Below, in pieces: positions 29,024 to 37,787 of a stretch of DNA of 64,000 bases; within the stretch, counting starts at the first letter, position 1; each line of letters opens with the position of its first letter. The stretch spans positions 806,001-870,000 of the forward strand of contig NZ_SPUI01000003.1 in NCBI RefSeq assembly GCF_004522095.1. Direction: 5' to 3'. Source of the stretch: Nocardioides sp. 503. Its GTDB lineage: Bacteria > Actinomycetota > Actinomycetes > Propionibacteriales > Nocardioidaceae. Below the pieces are notes generated by a model. That model was not told where the DNA came from and ran no database searches. It worked only from the letters and a program-made list of their open reading frames with translations. A program made the translations under genes and the position numbers.

Positions 29024-31460
29024 ACGTCACGGTGCCGACCGACCGCCCGACCGAGCTGGAGCCCGGGTAGACGACCCGGAGGGTCTGCTGCCCCTGACCG
29101 AGCTTGCGGCGCGGGACGCTCACGACGGCCCGGCCGCGGCGCAGCCGGGCGCGTCGTACGAGGTCCCCGTTCTGGCGGCGGATCTCGACCCGTCCGGAGG
29201 CGGGGCCGTCCCCCGACTGCACGCGGACCGCGATCCGGACCTGCGTGCGCAGGAGCTTGAGCACGCTGGCGGTGACCACGGTGCGCGCCGGAGGGGCGGG
29301 CGCCGGGGCGTCGGGGTCGGGCACGGTGACCGCGAGCGTCATCGAGGTCGCGAGGTGGGTGCGGGTCCGGTCGAACACCAGGCCCAGCGAGTGGCCGCCG
29401 ACGTCCAGCACGCCGGCCGGCAGCGTCGTCGCGAACGTGCCGCCCGTGACCGTGGCGCGCGCCAGCTCCTGGCCTCCGTCGCTGATGACCACCGTGCCGG
29501 TCGCAGGCGTGTCCGAGCGGACGGTGCCGGCGACGCGCACGCCGTCGGTGCCGGTCATGGTCGCCGACGCGGTCATGACCGTGGCACCGCGGCCGACCGT
29601 GAACTCGTCGATCACCCACGGCGCGGTGTCCGGTTGCTTGACGTCGTAGACCCAGCTGGTGACGGTGCGGGTCTCGGTGTCGAGCGCGGTGAAGACGCAC
29701 AGGTCGTTGCTCTGGACGAACGGGAGCGGCAGCCCGTCGGGGTTGGTGAACGGCTTGACCGACGGCAGGATCGGCTCGAGGCCGCCGGGGTTGCCGAGCG
29801 CGAGGTAGTTGTCGGCGTTCCACGGCGCCGGCGGGAGCGGCCGCACCCGGTTGGACAGTCCGTCGAAGGCGCCGTAGGTGTTGCCGGTGTTGGAGGTCTC
29901 CAGCCAGTTGGTGCCGCTCTCCGAGCGGTAGCGGTTCCACAGGTGGCTGTGCCCGTTGAGCACCAGGTCGGTGCCGGCCTCCTCGAGCAGCGGCTGCAGG
30001 TCGTGCAGCAGCATGTTGTCGCTGGGGTGGTACTCGTAGCGCACCGAGGTGAGCGCACCCAGGGCGTCGCGGGTCTCGATCCGGTCGGGCTCGGCGAAGA
30101 CCGGCATGATGTTGTCGCCGAGGCCCTGGGGACCCTCGTGCAGCACCACGACCGTGATCTTGGCGCGCCGGAACTCCTCGCTCGCCAGCTCCTGCTCCAG
30201 CCACCGGTACTGCTCGCTGCCGGAGGCGAGCGACTCGAACACGAACTCGCCGTAGCCCTGGGCCATCGGGTCGGCCAGCGTCGCTGCCGACTCCTGGTAG
30301 CGGCTGGTCGCGGTGCGGTCGGCCGGCAGCGTGTTGGCGGTGGCGCTGCGCCAGATCCGGGTGGAGAACAGGCTGATCAGCCGGACGTCGCCGACCGTCG
30401 TGGCGTAGTACCTCTTCCCGCCGGGCGAGTCCTCCGGGAGGGAGAAGATCTCCTCGTAGGTGGTCGTGCTCCAGGAGTTGTCCTCCAGCCACTGCTCCTT
30501 GACCGCCGGGTCGCCGGTGGGGTTCACCGTCGCCACGACCTCGCGGTAGCGCCGCTCCGCGACCTCGCGAGGCACCGGGTTGTTGAGGTTGAGAGCCGTC
30601 GTCCCGTCGACGCGGCCCTGGACCTCGTGGTTGCCGATCGCCGGGTAGAGCACGGCCGACTGGAGGATCTCGCCGCCGACGTAGGAGCGGCCCCCCGTCG
30701 ACACCCGGCCGCCGCGGCCCTGGAGCGCGGGGAAGAAGCCGCTGCCGCGGGTGTCGTCGAACCACTCCGAGGCCCGGTCGGGGACGTTGACGAGGTCGCC
30801 GGCGAGGAAGACCGCGTCGATGGTGCCGATCGTCGCCTTGGCCAGCTGGAGGTTGGCGGGGGTGTTGACCATCGCCTGGTGGTCGCTGGTGAGCAGGATC
30901 TTGGTGCGCGCTCCCGGCTTCGGCGCCGGGGCCAGCTCGAAGGTGCCCGAGGCACCGAAGGCGCCGGCGTCCGCGCTCACGATCCGGTACGGCGTGCGGC
31001 CGCCCAGTCCGGTCGCCACGGCCTCGTGCCGGTGCACCTCGCGGGGCGTCATCGTGGTCGGCTTGACGGGCACGTTGGACGCGGCGTCCTCGACGACGCG
31101 CGACAGCCGGAAGGAGGCGGCCGGGAAGACCCGCACACCGGGCGTCGGGGTTCCGGCCGCGGCGGCCAGCAGCTGCGCGTCCGTGAGGGCACCCACGGCC
31201 TCGCCCACCACCAGCGCGTGGCCGGAGCCGGCGTACTCGGTCATCCACACCACCGAGACCCCGTCGGCCGTCGGCGCCTGGAGGAAGGGGTCGGTGAGCA
31301 GGTCGAGCGTCCCCGCCCGGGCGGCCGACAGGGCGCGGCCCGTGCGGGCCGACGCCGACGAGACCAGGGCCGGGCTCAGCGCGATCGCCGAGGCGGCGAC
31401 CGCACCGGCTCCCACGACGGCGCGGCGGGACAGGGAGCGGTCGAACGAGACCAGGGACAC
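29004..31460 (-). CDS. Tat-exported purple-acid-phosphatase-like metallophosphoesterase with C-terminal Ig-like domains
   Basis: An 818-aa secreted protein from GTG 31460. A Tat signal (SRRAVVGAGAVAASAIAL) is followed by an Ala-rich cleavage region and a FnIII-like domain (about 50-165). The phosphoesterase domain contains ILLTSDHQ, FLAGDLVN, AIGNHEVQ, VVVLHEG and LNGHSHLWN. GNHE, VxxH and GHxH fit the purple acid phosphatase set; the GDxxY position has Asn (GDLVN). About 250 C-terminal residues form repeated beta domains (RVAGTVRSDTPATGTVVI and RIAVRVQSGDGPASGRVEI) of the bacterial Ig-like Big_3 kind. The substrate is unknown, probably an extracellular phosphoester. Confidence 0.85.
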   Translation of the reverse strand: MSLVSFDRSLSRRAVVGAGAVAASAIALSPALVSSASARTGRALSAARAGTLDLLTDPFLQAPTADGVSVVWMTEYAGSGHALVVGEAVGALTDAQLLAAAAGTPTPGVRVFPAASFRLSRVVEDAASNVPVKPTTMTPREVHRHEAVATGLGGRTPYRIVSADAGAFGASGTFELAPAPKPGARTKILLTSDHQAMVNTPANLQLAKATIGTIDAVFLAGDLVNVPDRASEWFDDTRGSGFFPALQGRGGRVSTGGRSYVGGEILQSAVLYPAIGNHEVQGRVDGTTALNLNNPVPREVAERRYREVVATVNPTGDPAVKEQWLEDNSWSTTTYEEIFSLPEDSPGGKRYYATTVGDVRLISLFSTRIWRSATANTLPADRTATSRYQESAATLADPMAQGYGEFVFESLASGSEQYRWLEQELASEEFRRAKITVVVLHEGPQGLGDNIMPVFAEPDRIETRDALGALTSVRYEYHPSDNMLLHDLQPLLEEAGTDLVLNGHSHLWNRYRSESGTNWLETSNTGNTYGAFDGLSNRVRPLPPAPWNADNYLALGNPGGLEPILPSVKPFTNPDGLPLPFVQSNDLCVFTALDTETRTVTSWVYDVKQPDTAPWVIDEFTVGRGATVMTASATMTGTDGVRVAGTVRSDTPATGTVVISDGGQELARATVTGGTFATTLPAGVLDVGGHSLGLVFDRTRTHLATSMTLAVTVPDPDAPAPAPPARTVVTASVLKLLRTQVRIAVRVQSGDGPASGRVEIRRQNGDLVRRARLRRGRAVVSVPRRKLGQGQQTLRVVYPGSSSVGRSVGTVTFRLPRR

Positions 31461-31634
31461 GGTGGTGGGTCCTTCGGACGGAGGCGGGGGGTGCCACCAG
31501 CGAACCCGTCGCGAGCCCTCAGGAGAACCGACAAAAGCGCAGAGATGGGCGGGCCGACGAGTGTTGGGCTCGCGGTCACCTGAGCGCCACCAGGAGTCCA
31601 CGCGCGATGCCTTGCCGACGCGATCGTGGTCGGC

Positions 31635-32378
31635 ATGGAGCCCTCCCGCCCGCGCCGCGTCTCCCTGGTCGACGACGCCACCGCCGTGCGTGCGGCGGCC
31701 GCCGCCCTCCTCCCGGAGGGCGCGGTCGTCTCGGCGCACGGCTGCGTGGAGGACCTGCTCGACGCCGCCCCGGCGGTGCCGTTCGTGCTGCTCGAGGTGC
31801 ACCTGCGCAACCACCGCCAGCCGACCGCGCTGCACGGCGTCGCGGCGGTCGCGGCGCTCACCGCCGCGGGCTACGACGTGTGCCTCTACACGCGCGAGGA
31901 GCGGCCGTTCGTGCTCGCCTCGTGCCTGGCGGCCGGAGCACGCGGGGTGGTGTCGAAGTCCCTGCCGCTGCCAGAGCTCCCCGAGGCGCTGGCCGCCCTC
32001 GCCGACGGGCGGCTCGTGGCGCCCGCGCCCGTCCTTGAGATCCTCGGGACCCTGCGCGAGCGTGACCACCTGACCCTGCTGACCGACCGGCAGCGCCATG
32101 TCCTCGGAGGCCGGGCGCGTGGACTCACCTACGCCCAGCTCGCCCGCGCCCTCTTCGTGTCGTCGTCCACGCTCCGCGGCCACTGGCGCCAGATCGTCGA
32201 GGCCGTGGGGCCACATCTCCCCGACGCCTCACCGGGCGACATCGAGCACGCCCTGGGGCTGCGGCCCGGCGACCTCCTCGACGACCAGGGTCAGCGGACG
32301 GGCTGGACCAGGTCGCGGAAGCGCGCCAGCGCCGCCGGCGTGCCGAGCTCGGCGCGCGCCTCCGGCTCCGCGAGGTAG
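31635..32378 (+). CDS. LuxR/NarL-type response regulator with Glu at the phospho-acceptor site
   Basis: About 247 aa from ATG 31635 (GTG 31626 is the alternative). The N-terminal receiver keeps the acidic pair (Asp13-Asp14, SLVDDA) and the conserved Lys (GVVSKSLPLPEL), but where the phospho-accepting Asp belongs (VLLDVHL in relatives) the sequence reads FVLLEVHL, giving Glu53. The C-terminal HTH is LTDRQRHVLGGRARGLTYAQLARAL followed by VSSSTLRGHWRQIVE (outlined), also divergent. No sensor kinase is adjacent. The last 88 bp overlap the convergent 32291 gene, so the C-terminal tail is doubtful. Confidence 0.75.
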   Translation: MEPSRPRRVSLVDDATAVRAAAAALLPEGAVVSAHGCVEDLLDAAPAVPFVLLEVHLRNHRQPTALHGVAAVAALTAAGYDVCLYTREERPFVLASCLAAGARGVVSKSLPLPELPEALAALADGRLVAPAPVLEILGTLRERDHLTLLTDRQRHVLGGRARGLTYAQLARALFVSSSTLRGHWRQIVEAVGPHLPDASPGDIEHALGLRPGDLLDDQGQRTGWTRSRKRASAAGVPSSARASGSAR

Positions 32379-33157
32379 AACCGGCAGAGGGCCACCACCG
32401 CGTCGGGGTCGCTGGCGATCTTCTCGGCGTCGAGGGTCGGGTCCTGGGTGCCGGCCATGGCCCCCAGCGCGTTGACGCCCTGCACGGCGCCAGGCGCCAC
32501 CTCGAAGGACAGCCAGTTGTGGATGGGGTCCTCGGGAGAGGGGATCAGGTCCAGCGCGCTCCGCTGCCGGGTCCAGTGCGGCCAGACGCCGCGCAGCGCC
32601 TCCCAGCCGAACGACATCGGCTCGGCCTGGGTGCGCAGGACGACCTGGGTCGGGGTCAGCAGGATCCCCTTCGACGGCGCGAGCCGGCTGCGCACGCCGC
32701 CGTAGGCCCCGACGAGCAGGAGCAGGCCGAGCAGCAGGACGAACACCGAGATGACCAGCCCGAACACACGGTCGCCACCGCCGTCCTCGAGGACCGCCTC
32801 CAGCGCCATGACCGGCGCCAGCACGAGCAACAGGCCGAAGACCACGAGCGCCAGGATCGTGAGCACCCGCACCGCGTGGATCGGCAGCAGGGTGCCGCGG
32901 CCCTCCGGACCGTCGTACGTCGTGGGCGGCAGGCGGCGCCGCGAGTTGCTGAACGGGATCGCGGCGACGGCCACGGCGAAGACCGCCAGCAGCACCGCGG
33001 CCAGGGCCTTGCCCTGCACCAGGGCGCGCAGAGCGGCGAGCGCGAGGACGACCGCCACCAGGATCGCCCCGACCAGCAGGAGGTAGCGGCGCCGCGGCCG
33101 CAGGTGCCACCCCGCGCCGGAGTCGCGGAAGGTCAGCGGGGTGGGGGCGTCGGTCAC
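32291..33157 (-). CDS. Four-helix membrane protein, unknown
   Basis: A 288-aa protein with two pairs of membrane helices (about 27-45 and 50-68; 95-118 and 130-152), then a cytosolic C-terminal domain of about 130 residues. The C-terminal part starts with LAPSKGILLTPTQVVLRTQ and contains SFGWEALRGVWPHW, a PH-like arrangement seen in many actinobacterial membrane proteins. The function is unknown. It is divergent from the M1 peptidase gene with 59 bp between starts. Confidence 0.65.
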   Translation of the reverse strand: MTDAPTPLTFRDSGAGWHLRPRRRYLLLVGAILVAVVLALAALRALVQGKALAAVLLAVFAVAVAAIPFSNSRRRLPPTTYDGPEGRGTLLPIHAVRVLTILALVVFGLLLVLAPVMALEAVLEDGGGDRVFGLVISVFVLLLGLLLLVGAYGGVRSRLAPSKGILLTPTQVVLRTQAEPMSFGWEALRGVWPHWTRQRSALDLIPSPEDPIHNWLSFEVAPGAVQGVNALGAMAGTQDPTLDAEKIASDPDAVVALCRFYLAEPEARAELGTPAALARFRDLVQPVR

Positions 33158-33216
33158 GGACCCGTCCTACCCCAGGACGACGGCCTCTACACGGGCGGCC
33201 GGTCTAGGCTCGGTGG

Positions 33217-34596
33217 GTGCCCTCACTCCTGCGCGGGCGGTTGCTGCCGCTGCTGGCCGTCGTCCCGCTCGTCCTCGCGCTGGCCCCGGCCTTCGCCGCG
33301 CCTCCTCCGGGCGGTCCGGACACGCTCTTCCCGCGGCTGGGCGACCGGAGCTACGACGCGGTGCACTACGACGTGCGGCTGCGCTACGACCCGACGACCA
33401 ACCGGCTGAGGGCTCGCACCCGGCTCGACGCGAGCGCCCCGACCCGGCTGACGTCGTTCCGGCTCGACCTGGTGGGCATGCGGGTCACCTCGGTGCGGGT
33501 CGGGGGCTCCCGGGCCCGGTGGCGTCGCAGCGGCCAGCACCTGGTCGTCACGCCGCGCCGGCCCGTCCAGGGCCGCTTCTCCGTGGCCGTGGCCTACCGC
33601 GGGGTCCCGCGCACCTACCGCGACCCCGACGGCTCCCGCGAGGGCTGGGTCCGCACCCCCGACGGCGCCGTCGCCCTGGGCGAGCCGGTCGGCACCATGA
33701 CCTGGATCCCCTCCGACAACACCCCCGGCGACAAGGCGACCTACCGCTACCGGGTCACGGTGCCGCGGGGCACGACGGCGGTCGCCAACGGCGACCTCCA
33801 GGGCCGCCGCAACCACGGTCGGAGCACCACCTGGACCTGGCGGGCGCGCGACCCGATGGCGACGTACCTCGCGACGGTGGCGATCGGCCGGTTCACGGCC
33901 CACCACTCCCAGGTCACCTCGGTCACCGGTCGCCGGATCCCGGTGTGGACCTTCGCCGACCGCAAGCGGGACGTGCCGCGCTCGATCCGCCGCGCGCTGC
34001 CGCGGGTGCTGAGGTTCGAGGAGCGTCTCTTCGGGCCCTACCCGTTCACCTCGACCGGCCTGCTCGTCGACGACGCCGACGTGGGCTACGCGCTCGAGAC
34101 CCAGACCCGGCCGTTCTTCCCCTACTCCGTCGACGAGGTCACGCTCGTGCACGAGATGGCGCACCAGTGGTACGGCGACTCCGTCACGGTCGGCGACTGG
34201 CACGACCTGTGGCTGGCCGAGGGCTTCGCGACCTACGCGGAGTGGCTGTGGGAAGCACGCAAGGGCGGCACCACCCCCGCCCAGCAGTTCGACTCGCTCT
34301 ACGCCCGGCCCGCCTCGGCGAGGCTGTGGAGCCCCGCGCCCACCGAGTTCACCGACTCCCGGGACCTCTTCGGCGACCCGGTCTACCTCCGCGGCGCGAT
34401 GACCCTGCAGGCGCTGCGCGAGCGGATCGGCGACGCCGACTTCTTCGCGGTCCTCAAGGCGTGGGCGCGCACCTACCGCCACGGCACCGCCACCACCGCC
34501 GACCTCGTCGCCGTCGCCGAGGAGGTCTCCGGCCAGCAGCTCGACCAGCTGTTCGCCGACTGGCTCGAGCTCGACGGCAGGCCGACCGGCTACTGA
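33217..34596 (+). CDS. Secreted M1-family zinc aminopeptidase-like protein
   Basis: A 459-aa protein from GTG 33217 with a signal peptide (LLPLLAVVPLVLALAPAFAA). An N-terminal beta saddle domain is followed by a gluzincin catalytic domain with HEMAHQWYGD (HExxH, about residues 311-315) and the third zinc ligand in LWLAEGFATYAEW. The exopeptidase GAMEN motif is replaced by VGYALETQT, so N-terminal recognition may differ. It lacks the long C-terminal helical domain of PepN, giving a short secreted M1 form common in actinobacteria. Confidence 0.87.
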   Translation: MPSLLRGRLLPLLAVVPLVLALAPAFAAPPPGGPDTLFPRLGDRSYDAVHYDVRLRYDPTTNRLRARTRLDASAPTRLTSFRLDLVGMRVTSVRVGGSRARWRRSGQHLVVTPRRPVQGRFSVAVAYRGVPRTYRDPDGSREGWVRTPDGAVALGEPVGTMTWIPSDNTPGDKATYRYRVTVPRGTTAVANGDLQGRRNHGRSTTWTWRARDPMATYLATVAIGRFTAHHSQVTSVTGRRIPVWTFADRKRDVPRSIRRALPRVLRFEERLFGPYPFTSTGLLVDDADVGYALETQTRPFFPYSVDEVTLVHEMAHQWYGDSVTVGDWHDLWLAEGFATYAEWLWEARKGGTTPAQQFDSLYARPASARLWSPAPTEFTDSRDLFGDPVYLRGAMTLQALRERIGDADFFAVLKAWARTYRHGTATTADLVAVAEEVSGQQLDQLFADWLELDGRPTGY

Positions 34597-37559
34597 CCCA
34601 GCAGCCCGCGCCGGCGGGCGATGGCGGCCGCCTCGGTGCGGCCGGAGGCGCCCAGCTTGGCCAGGATGTGGGAGACGTGGACCGAAACGGTCTTGGTCGA
34701 GATGAAGAGCTGCTTGGCGACCTCGCCGTTGCTGCGACCGTCGGCGACCAGCGCCAGGATCTCCCGCTCGCGGGCGGTCAGCGCGTCGGGGGCCGCGCCG
34801 GACCGCGCGGCGACGCCGCCGCTCGCGCGCAGCTCGTCGAGCAGCGGCTGGGCCCCCAGCCGGCGGGCCGCCGCGCGGGCAAGGTCTCCCACCTCGCGCG
34901 CCTCGGCCACCTCGCCCGTGGCTCGCAGGATCCCGGCCAGCGCGACGCGGACGGCGGCGAGCTCGTAGACGTGTGCGAAGTCGTCGAAGAGGATGACGGC
35001 CTCGCGCCAGGTCTCGACGAGCACGTCCTGGCCGGGGGCGTCGTCCCCGCCGATGAGCCAGCGGGCACGCAGCGTCTCGGCGTCCAGGCGCTTGACCCAG
35101 GCCCGGCCCTCGGGACCCCAGTGGCCCGAGGGGTCGGTGTAGCGGTCGAGCACGTGGTGGCCGTCGGCGCAGAGCCGGTCGACGACCGCGGAGTGGTCGC
35201 TGCGCTCGGCGCCGCTCATGCGGGGCAGCGAGGCGGAGATCGCCGCGATCGCGACCGCGGCCAGGCGGATGCGGGCGCTGAACCACGGGTGCCAGATGCC
35301 GCTCAGTACCGACACGGCGTCGGCGTAGACCGCCAGGGCGGCGGCCGGGTCGTCGCGGCGTGACGCGGCGACCATCTCCAGCTCGGCGGCGTGGATGGCG
35401 ATGGAGCCCTCGCGCGCCCAGAACTTGCGCAGCGCCTTGACCGCGCGCTCGACGTCGGCGCCGCGCGCCTGCTCGACGTGGAGGCGCAGCGGCAGCAGCA
35501 GCGCTCGGGGGATCGGCGGCGGTGGGGGGTCGAGCACCTCGATCAGCCGGACGACCTCGTCCCACTCGCCGCGATAGAAGTGGACCATGCCCAGCTGCCA
35601 GCGGGACTCGAAGCCGTAGGGCGCCCACGGGATGCCGGCCGCCTCGGCGCGCGCGATGGCGCTGCTGAACCACGCGACGGCCTGGTCGAACTCGCCCCAG
35701 TCCTCGTAGGAGCGCCCGAGGAAGAAGCGCCCGCGCAGCTCCGCGTGGATCGCACCGGCGCGCTCGGCCCGCACCACCGCCTCGTCGAGGGCGGCCCGCA
35801 GGCCCTCCTTGGGGCCGGCCTTCTTCAGCCCGCTCAGGGTGGTGATGGCGTCGGAGGCGAGCTCGTTGAGGTCGAGCCGCTCGGCCAGGGCCAGCGCGTC
35901 CATGCCGAAGGTCTGCGCCTCGTCGTAGCGTCCCCAGGACGCCAGGATGCGGGCGTGAGTGGCCAGTGCGCGTGCCCGCAGCGGGCTCTCCCCCTCCGGC
36001 GCCAGTGCCAGAGCCCGGGCCGAGAGGTCGGCGGGGTCCTCGGTGCTCTCGGTGAGGTGGAGGGCGTGGGCCTGGGCGATGAGCATCCGCGAGCGCCAGA
36101 CGTCGGAGGCGTCGGCCGGCAGCCGGTCGAGCTGCTCCTGGATGACGGCGACCGCGCGCTCGGGGTCGCCGCTCGCGGTCAGGGCGTCGGCCGCGGCGAC
36201 GACGAGCTTGGAGAGGTCGACGTCGGCGCCCGCGCAGCGCTCGGGGTCGGCGAGCAGCTCGAGCGCCTGCTGGTAGTGGTAGGCCGCCTCGTCGGGGCCA
36301 CCGACGGCCGAGGCCTCGTCGCCGGCGCGGATGCTGGCGCTCAGCGCGGTGTCCAGGTCGTTGGCGAGGCGGGCGTGGCGGGCGAGCTCCGCGGCGGTGC
36401 CGCGCGCCCTGCCCTCGCTGAGCGCCACGGCGTACTGGCGGTGCAGGCGCACGCGCTCGCCGGGCAGCAGGTCGTCGTAGACGGCCTCGCCCAGGAGGGC
36501 GTGGCGGAAGGAGTAGTGGTCGCCGTCGGCGACGAGGACGTTCATCTCGACGGCCTTGCGCAGGCCCTCGTCAAGGGCGGCGGGCGCCAGGCCGGAGGCC
36601 GCCTCGAGCATCTCGTGGGCGACCTTGCGACCGCTGGCGCTGGCCGCGCGGACGACCTGGCGCGCCGTGTCGTCGAGGCGGTCGAGGCGCACGAGCAGGA
36701 CGTCGGCGAGGTCGGCGGGCACCCAGCTGCCGGGCATGGAGGCCGCGCTCGTCAGCTCCTCCACGAAGAAGGCGTTGCCCTCGGCGCGGGCCACGATGTC
36801 GCCCAGCTCGGTCTCGGTCAGCCCGGCCGGGACCAGCTCGCCGACCAGGGCCCGCACGGCGTCGTCGGCCAGCGGCGCCAGCGCCATGCGGTCGACCCCG
36901 CGCAGGCGGGACCACTCCGCGACCTGGCGGCGCAGCGGGTGGCGGCGGTGGAGGTCGTCGGAGCGGTAGGAGGCGACGATCGCCACCGGGCCGTCGAACT
37001 CGCGCGAGAAGAGGAAGCCGAGCATGTCGCGGGTGGACTGGTCGGCCCAGTGGGCGTCCTCGATGACCAGCAGGACCGGGCACTTCTCCGCGACGGCCTC
37101 GAGCAGGGCGTGCACGGCACCGAACAGGTCGGAGCGGTCGAGCGACTGGGCGTCGTCGTCGGAGGGGGCGGACAGGACGCGACGGCCCGGCTGGAGACGC
37201 GCCAGCGCCGGGTGGACGGCGCCGACCGAGTCGACGACGTCGGGCAGGTCGACGGCGAGCCGGCCCAGCACCTCGGAGAACGGCAGGTAGGGCAGCGCGC
37301 TGTCGCCGAAGTCGAGACAGTGGCCGGCCACGACCTGCCAGCCCTCCGCGAGCGCCAGGTCGCGCAGCTCCAGGAGCAGGCGGGTCTTGCCGACCCCGGC
37401 GTCGCCCGAGAGCAGGACGGTCCCGCCGCGGGGCCGCGTGCCGTCCGCGGTCGGCCGGACGCCGAGCGACGAGGCGATCTCCGTCAGCTCGGCGTCCCGA
37501 CCGACCAGGGTCGTGATCGCGTGCGCCATGGGCTCCATGATGTCGGTTGCCGCCGACAT
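34590..37559 (-). CDS. Large LuxR-family ATPase regulator (LAL type)
   Basis: Up to 989 aa. N-terminal AAA-type ATPase with Walker A LLSGDAGVGKTRLL (about 48-61) and Walker B-like VLLVIEDAHWADQST. A long TPR-like helical region (about 350-900) precedes a C-terminal LuxR HTH: ALTAREREILALVADGRSN then GEVAKQLFISTKTVSVHVSHIL (outlined). The start is uncertain: ATGs lie at 37559, 37538 and 37529. An inverted repeat covers the first of these, so 37529 (MAHAITTLVGRDAEL) is quite possible. It ends 7 bp short of the convergent M1 peptidase stop region and follows a small 46-aa gene. Targets are unknown. Confidence 0.88.
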   Translation of the reverse strand: MSAATDIMEPMAHAITTLVGRDAELTEIASSLGVRPTADGTRPRGGTVLLSGDAGVGKTRLLLELRDLALAEGWQVVAGHCLDFGDSALPYLPFSEVLGRLAVDLPDVVDSVGAVHPALARLQPGRRVLSAPSDDDAQSLDRSDLFGAVHALLEAVAEKCPVLLVIEDAHWADQSTRDMLGFLFSREFDGPVAIVASYRSDDLHRRHPLRRQVAEWSRLRGVDRMALAPLADDAVRALVGELVPAGLTETELGDIVARAEGNAFFVEELTSAASMPGSWVPADLADVLLVRLDRLDDTARQVVRAASASGRKVAHEMLEAASGLAPAALDEGLRKAVEMNVLVADGDHYSFRHALLGEAVYDDLLPGERVRLHRQYAVALSEGRARGTAAELARHARLANDLDTALSASIRAGDEASAVGGPDEAAYHYQQALELLADPERCAGADVDLSKLVVAAADALTASGDPERAVAVIQEQLDRLPADASDVWRSRMLIAQAHALHLTESTEDPADLSARALALAPEGESPLRARALATHARILASWGRYDEAQTFGMDALALAERLDLNELASDAITTLSGLKKAGPKEGLRAALDEAVVRAERAGAIHAELRGRFFLGRSYEDWGEFDQAVAWFSSAIARAEAAGIPWAPYGFESRWQLGMVHFYRGEWDEVVRLIEVLDPPPPPIPRALLLPLRLHVEQARGADVERAVKALRKFWAREGSIAIHAAELEMVAASRRDDPAAALAVYADAVSVLSGIWHPWFSARIRLAAVAIAAISASLPRMSGAERSDHSAVVDRLCADGHHVLDRYTDPSGHWGPEGRAWVKRLDAETLRARWLIGGDDAPGQDVLVETWREAVILFDDFAHVYELAAVRVALAGILRATGEVAEAREVGDLARAAARRLGAQPLLDELRASGGVAARSGAAPDALTAREREILALVADGRSNGEVAKQLFISTKTVSVHVSHILAKLGASGRTEAAAIARRRGLLGQ

Positions 37560-37560
37560 C
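37539..37560. promoter_or_regulatory. Inverted repeat over the first possible start of the LAL regulator
   Basis: GATGTCGG-TTGCCG-CCGACATC: 8-bp perfect arms, 6-bp spacer. Part of it (TGTCGGTTGCCG) recurs as TGTCAGTTGCCG at 37564-37575, so the site is partly tandem. It may be an autoregulatory operator or a translational control hairpin. Confidence 0.45.
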
Positions 37561-37564
37561 GGTG

Positions 37565-37705
37565 TCAGTTGCCGAACTCGGTCCTCTCGGCAGGGCGACG
37601 GACGAACGGCAGGCGCGCCCGACCGTTGCGGTTGCGGACCGCGCTCTGGCGGATCCGGTCGCTGCGGTAGCTGGCCTCGCTCTTGATGTAGATGCTGCTG
37701 CTCAT
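37565..37705 (-). CDS. Small Arg-rich protein (46 aa), unknown
   Basis: A 46-residue reading frame beginning MSSSIYIKSEASYRSDRI and ending AERTEFGN. It has eleven Arg residues and is strongly basic. The ribosome site is good (AGGAG, 6 bases before the ATG), and the stop lies just upstream of the LAL regulator, suggesting co-transcription. It is not a shadow of another gene, since nothing else codes across it. No family is recognised; RNA or DNA binding would suit its charge but is speculation. Confidence 0.6.
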   Translation of the reverse strand: MSSSIYIKSEASYRSDRIRQSAVRNRNGRARLPFVRRPAERTEFGN

Positions 37706-37712
37706 GGGAGCT

Positions 37713-37738
37713 CCTCAGGTCTCGTTGTCCCCCTGAGG
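37713..37738. promoter_or_regulatory. Hairpin overlapping the ribosome site of the 46-aa gene
   Basis: CCTCAGG-N12-CCTGAGG, with 7-bp arms; on the minus strand the 3' arm runs into the AGGAG ribosome site. A further TGAGG occurs at 37749-37753. It could hide the ribosome site or serve as a regulator-binding repeat. Confidence 0.4.
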
Positions 37739-37787
37739 TTCGTCGTCTGAGGTAGGCCGCCGCATCGGGCAGGTGCCTTAGATCGGG

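Noticed and set aside
31461..32216. Extension of the phosphatase frame upstream of GTG 31460
   Set aside because: The Tat signal begins right after 31460; upstream residues are shadow of the response-regulator gene.
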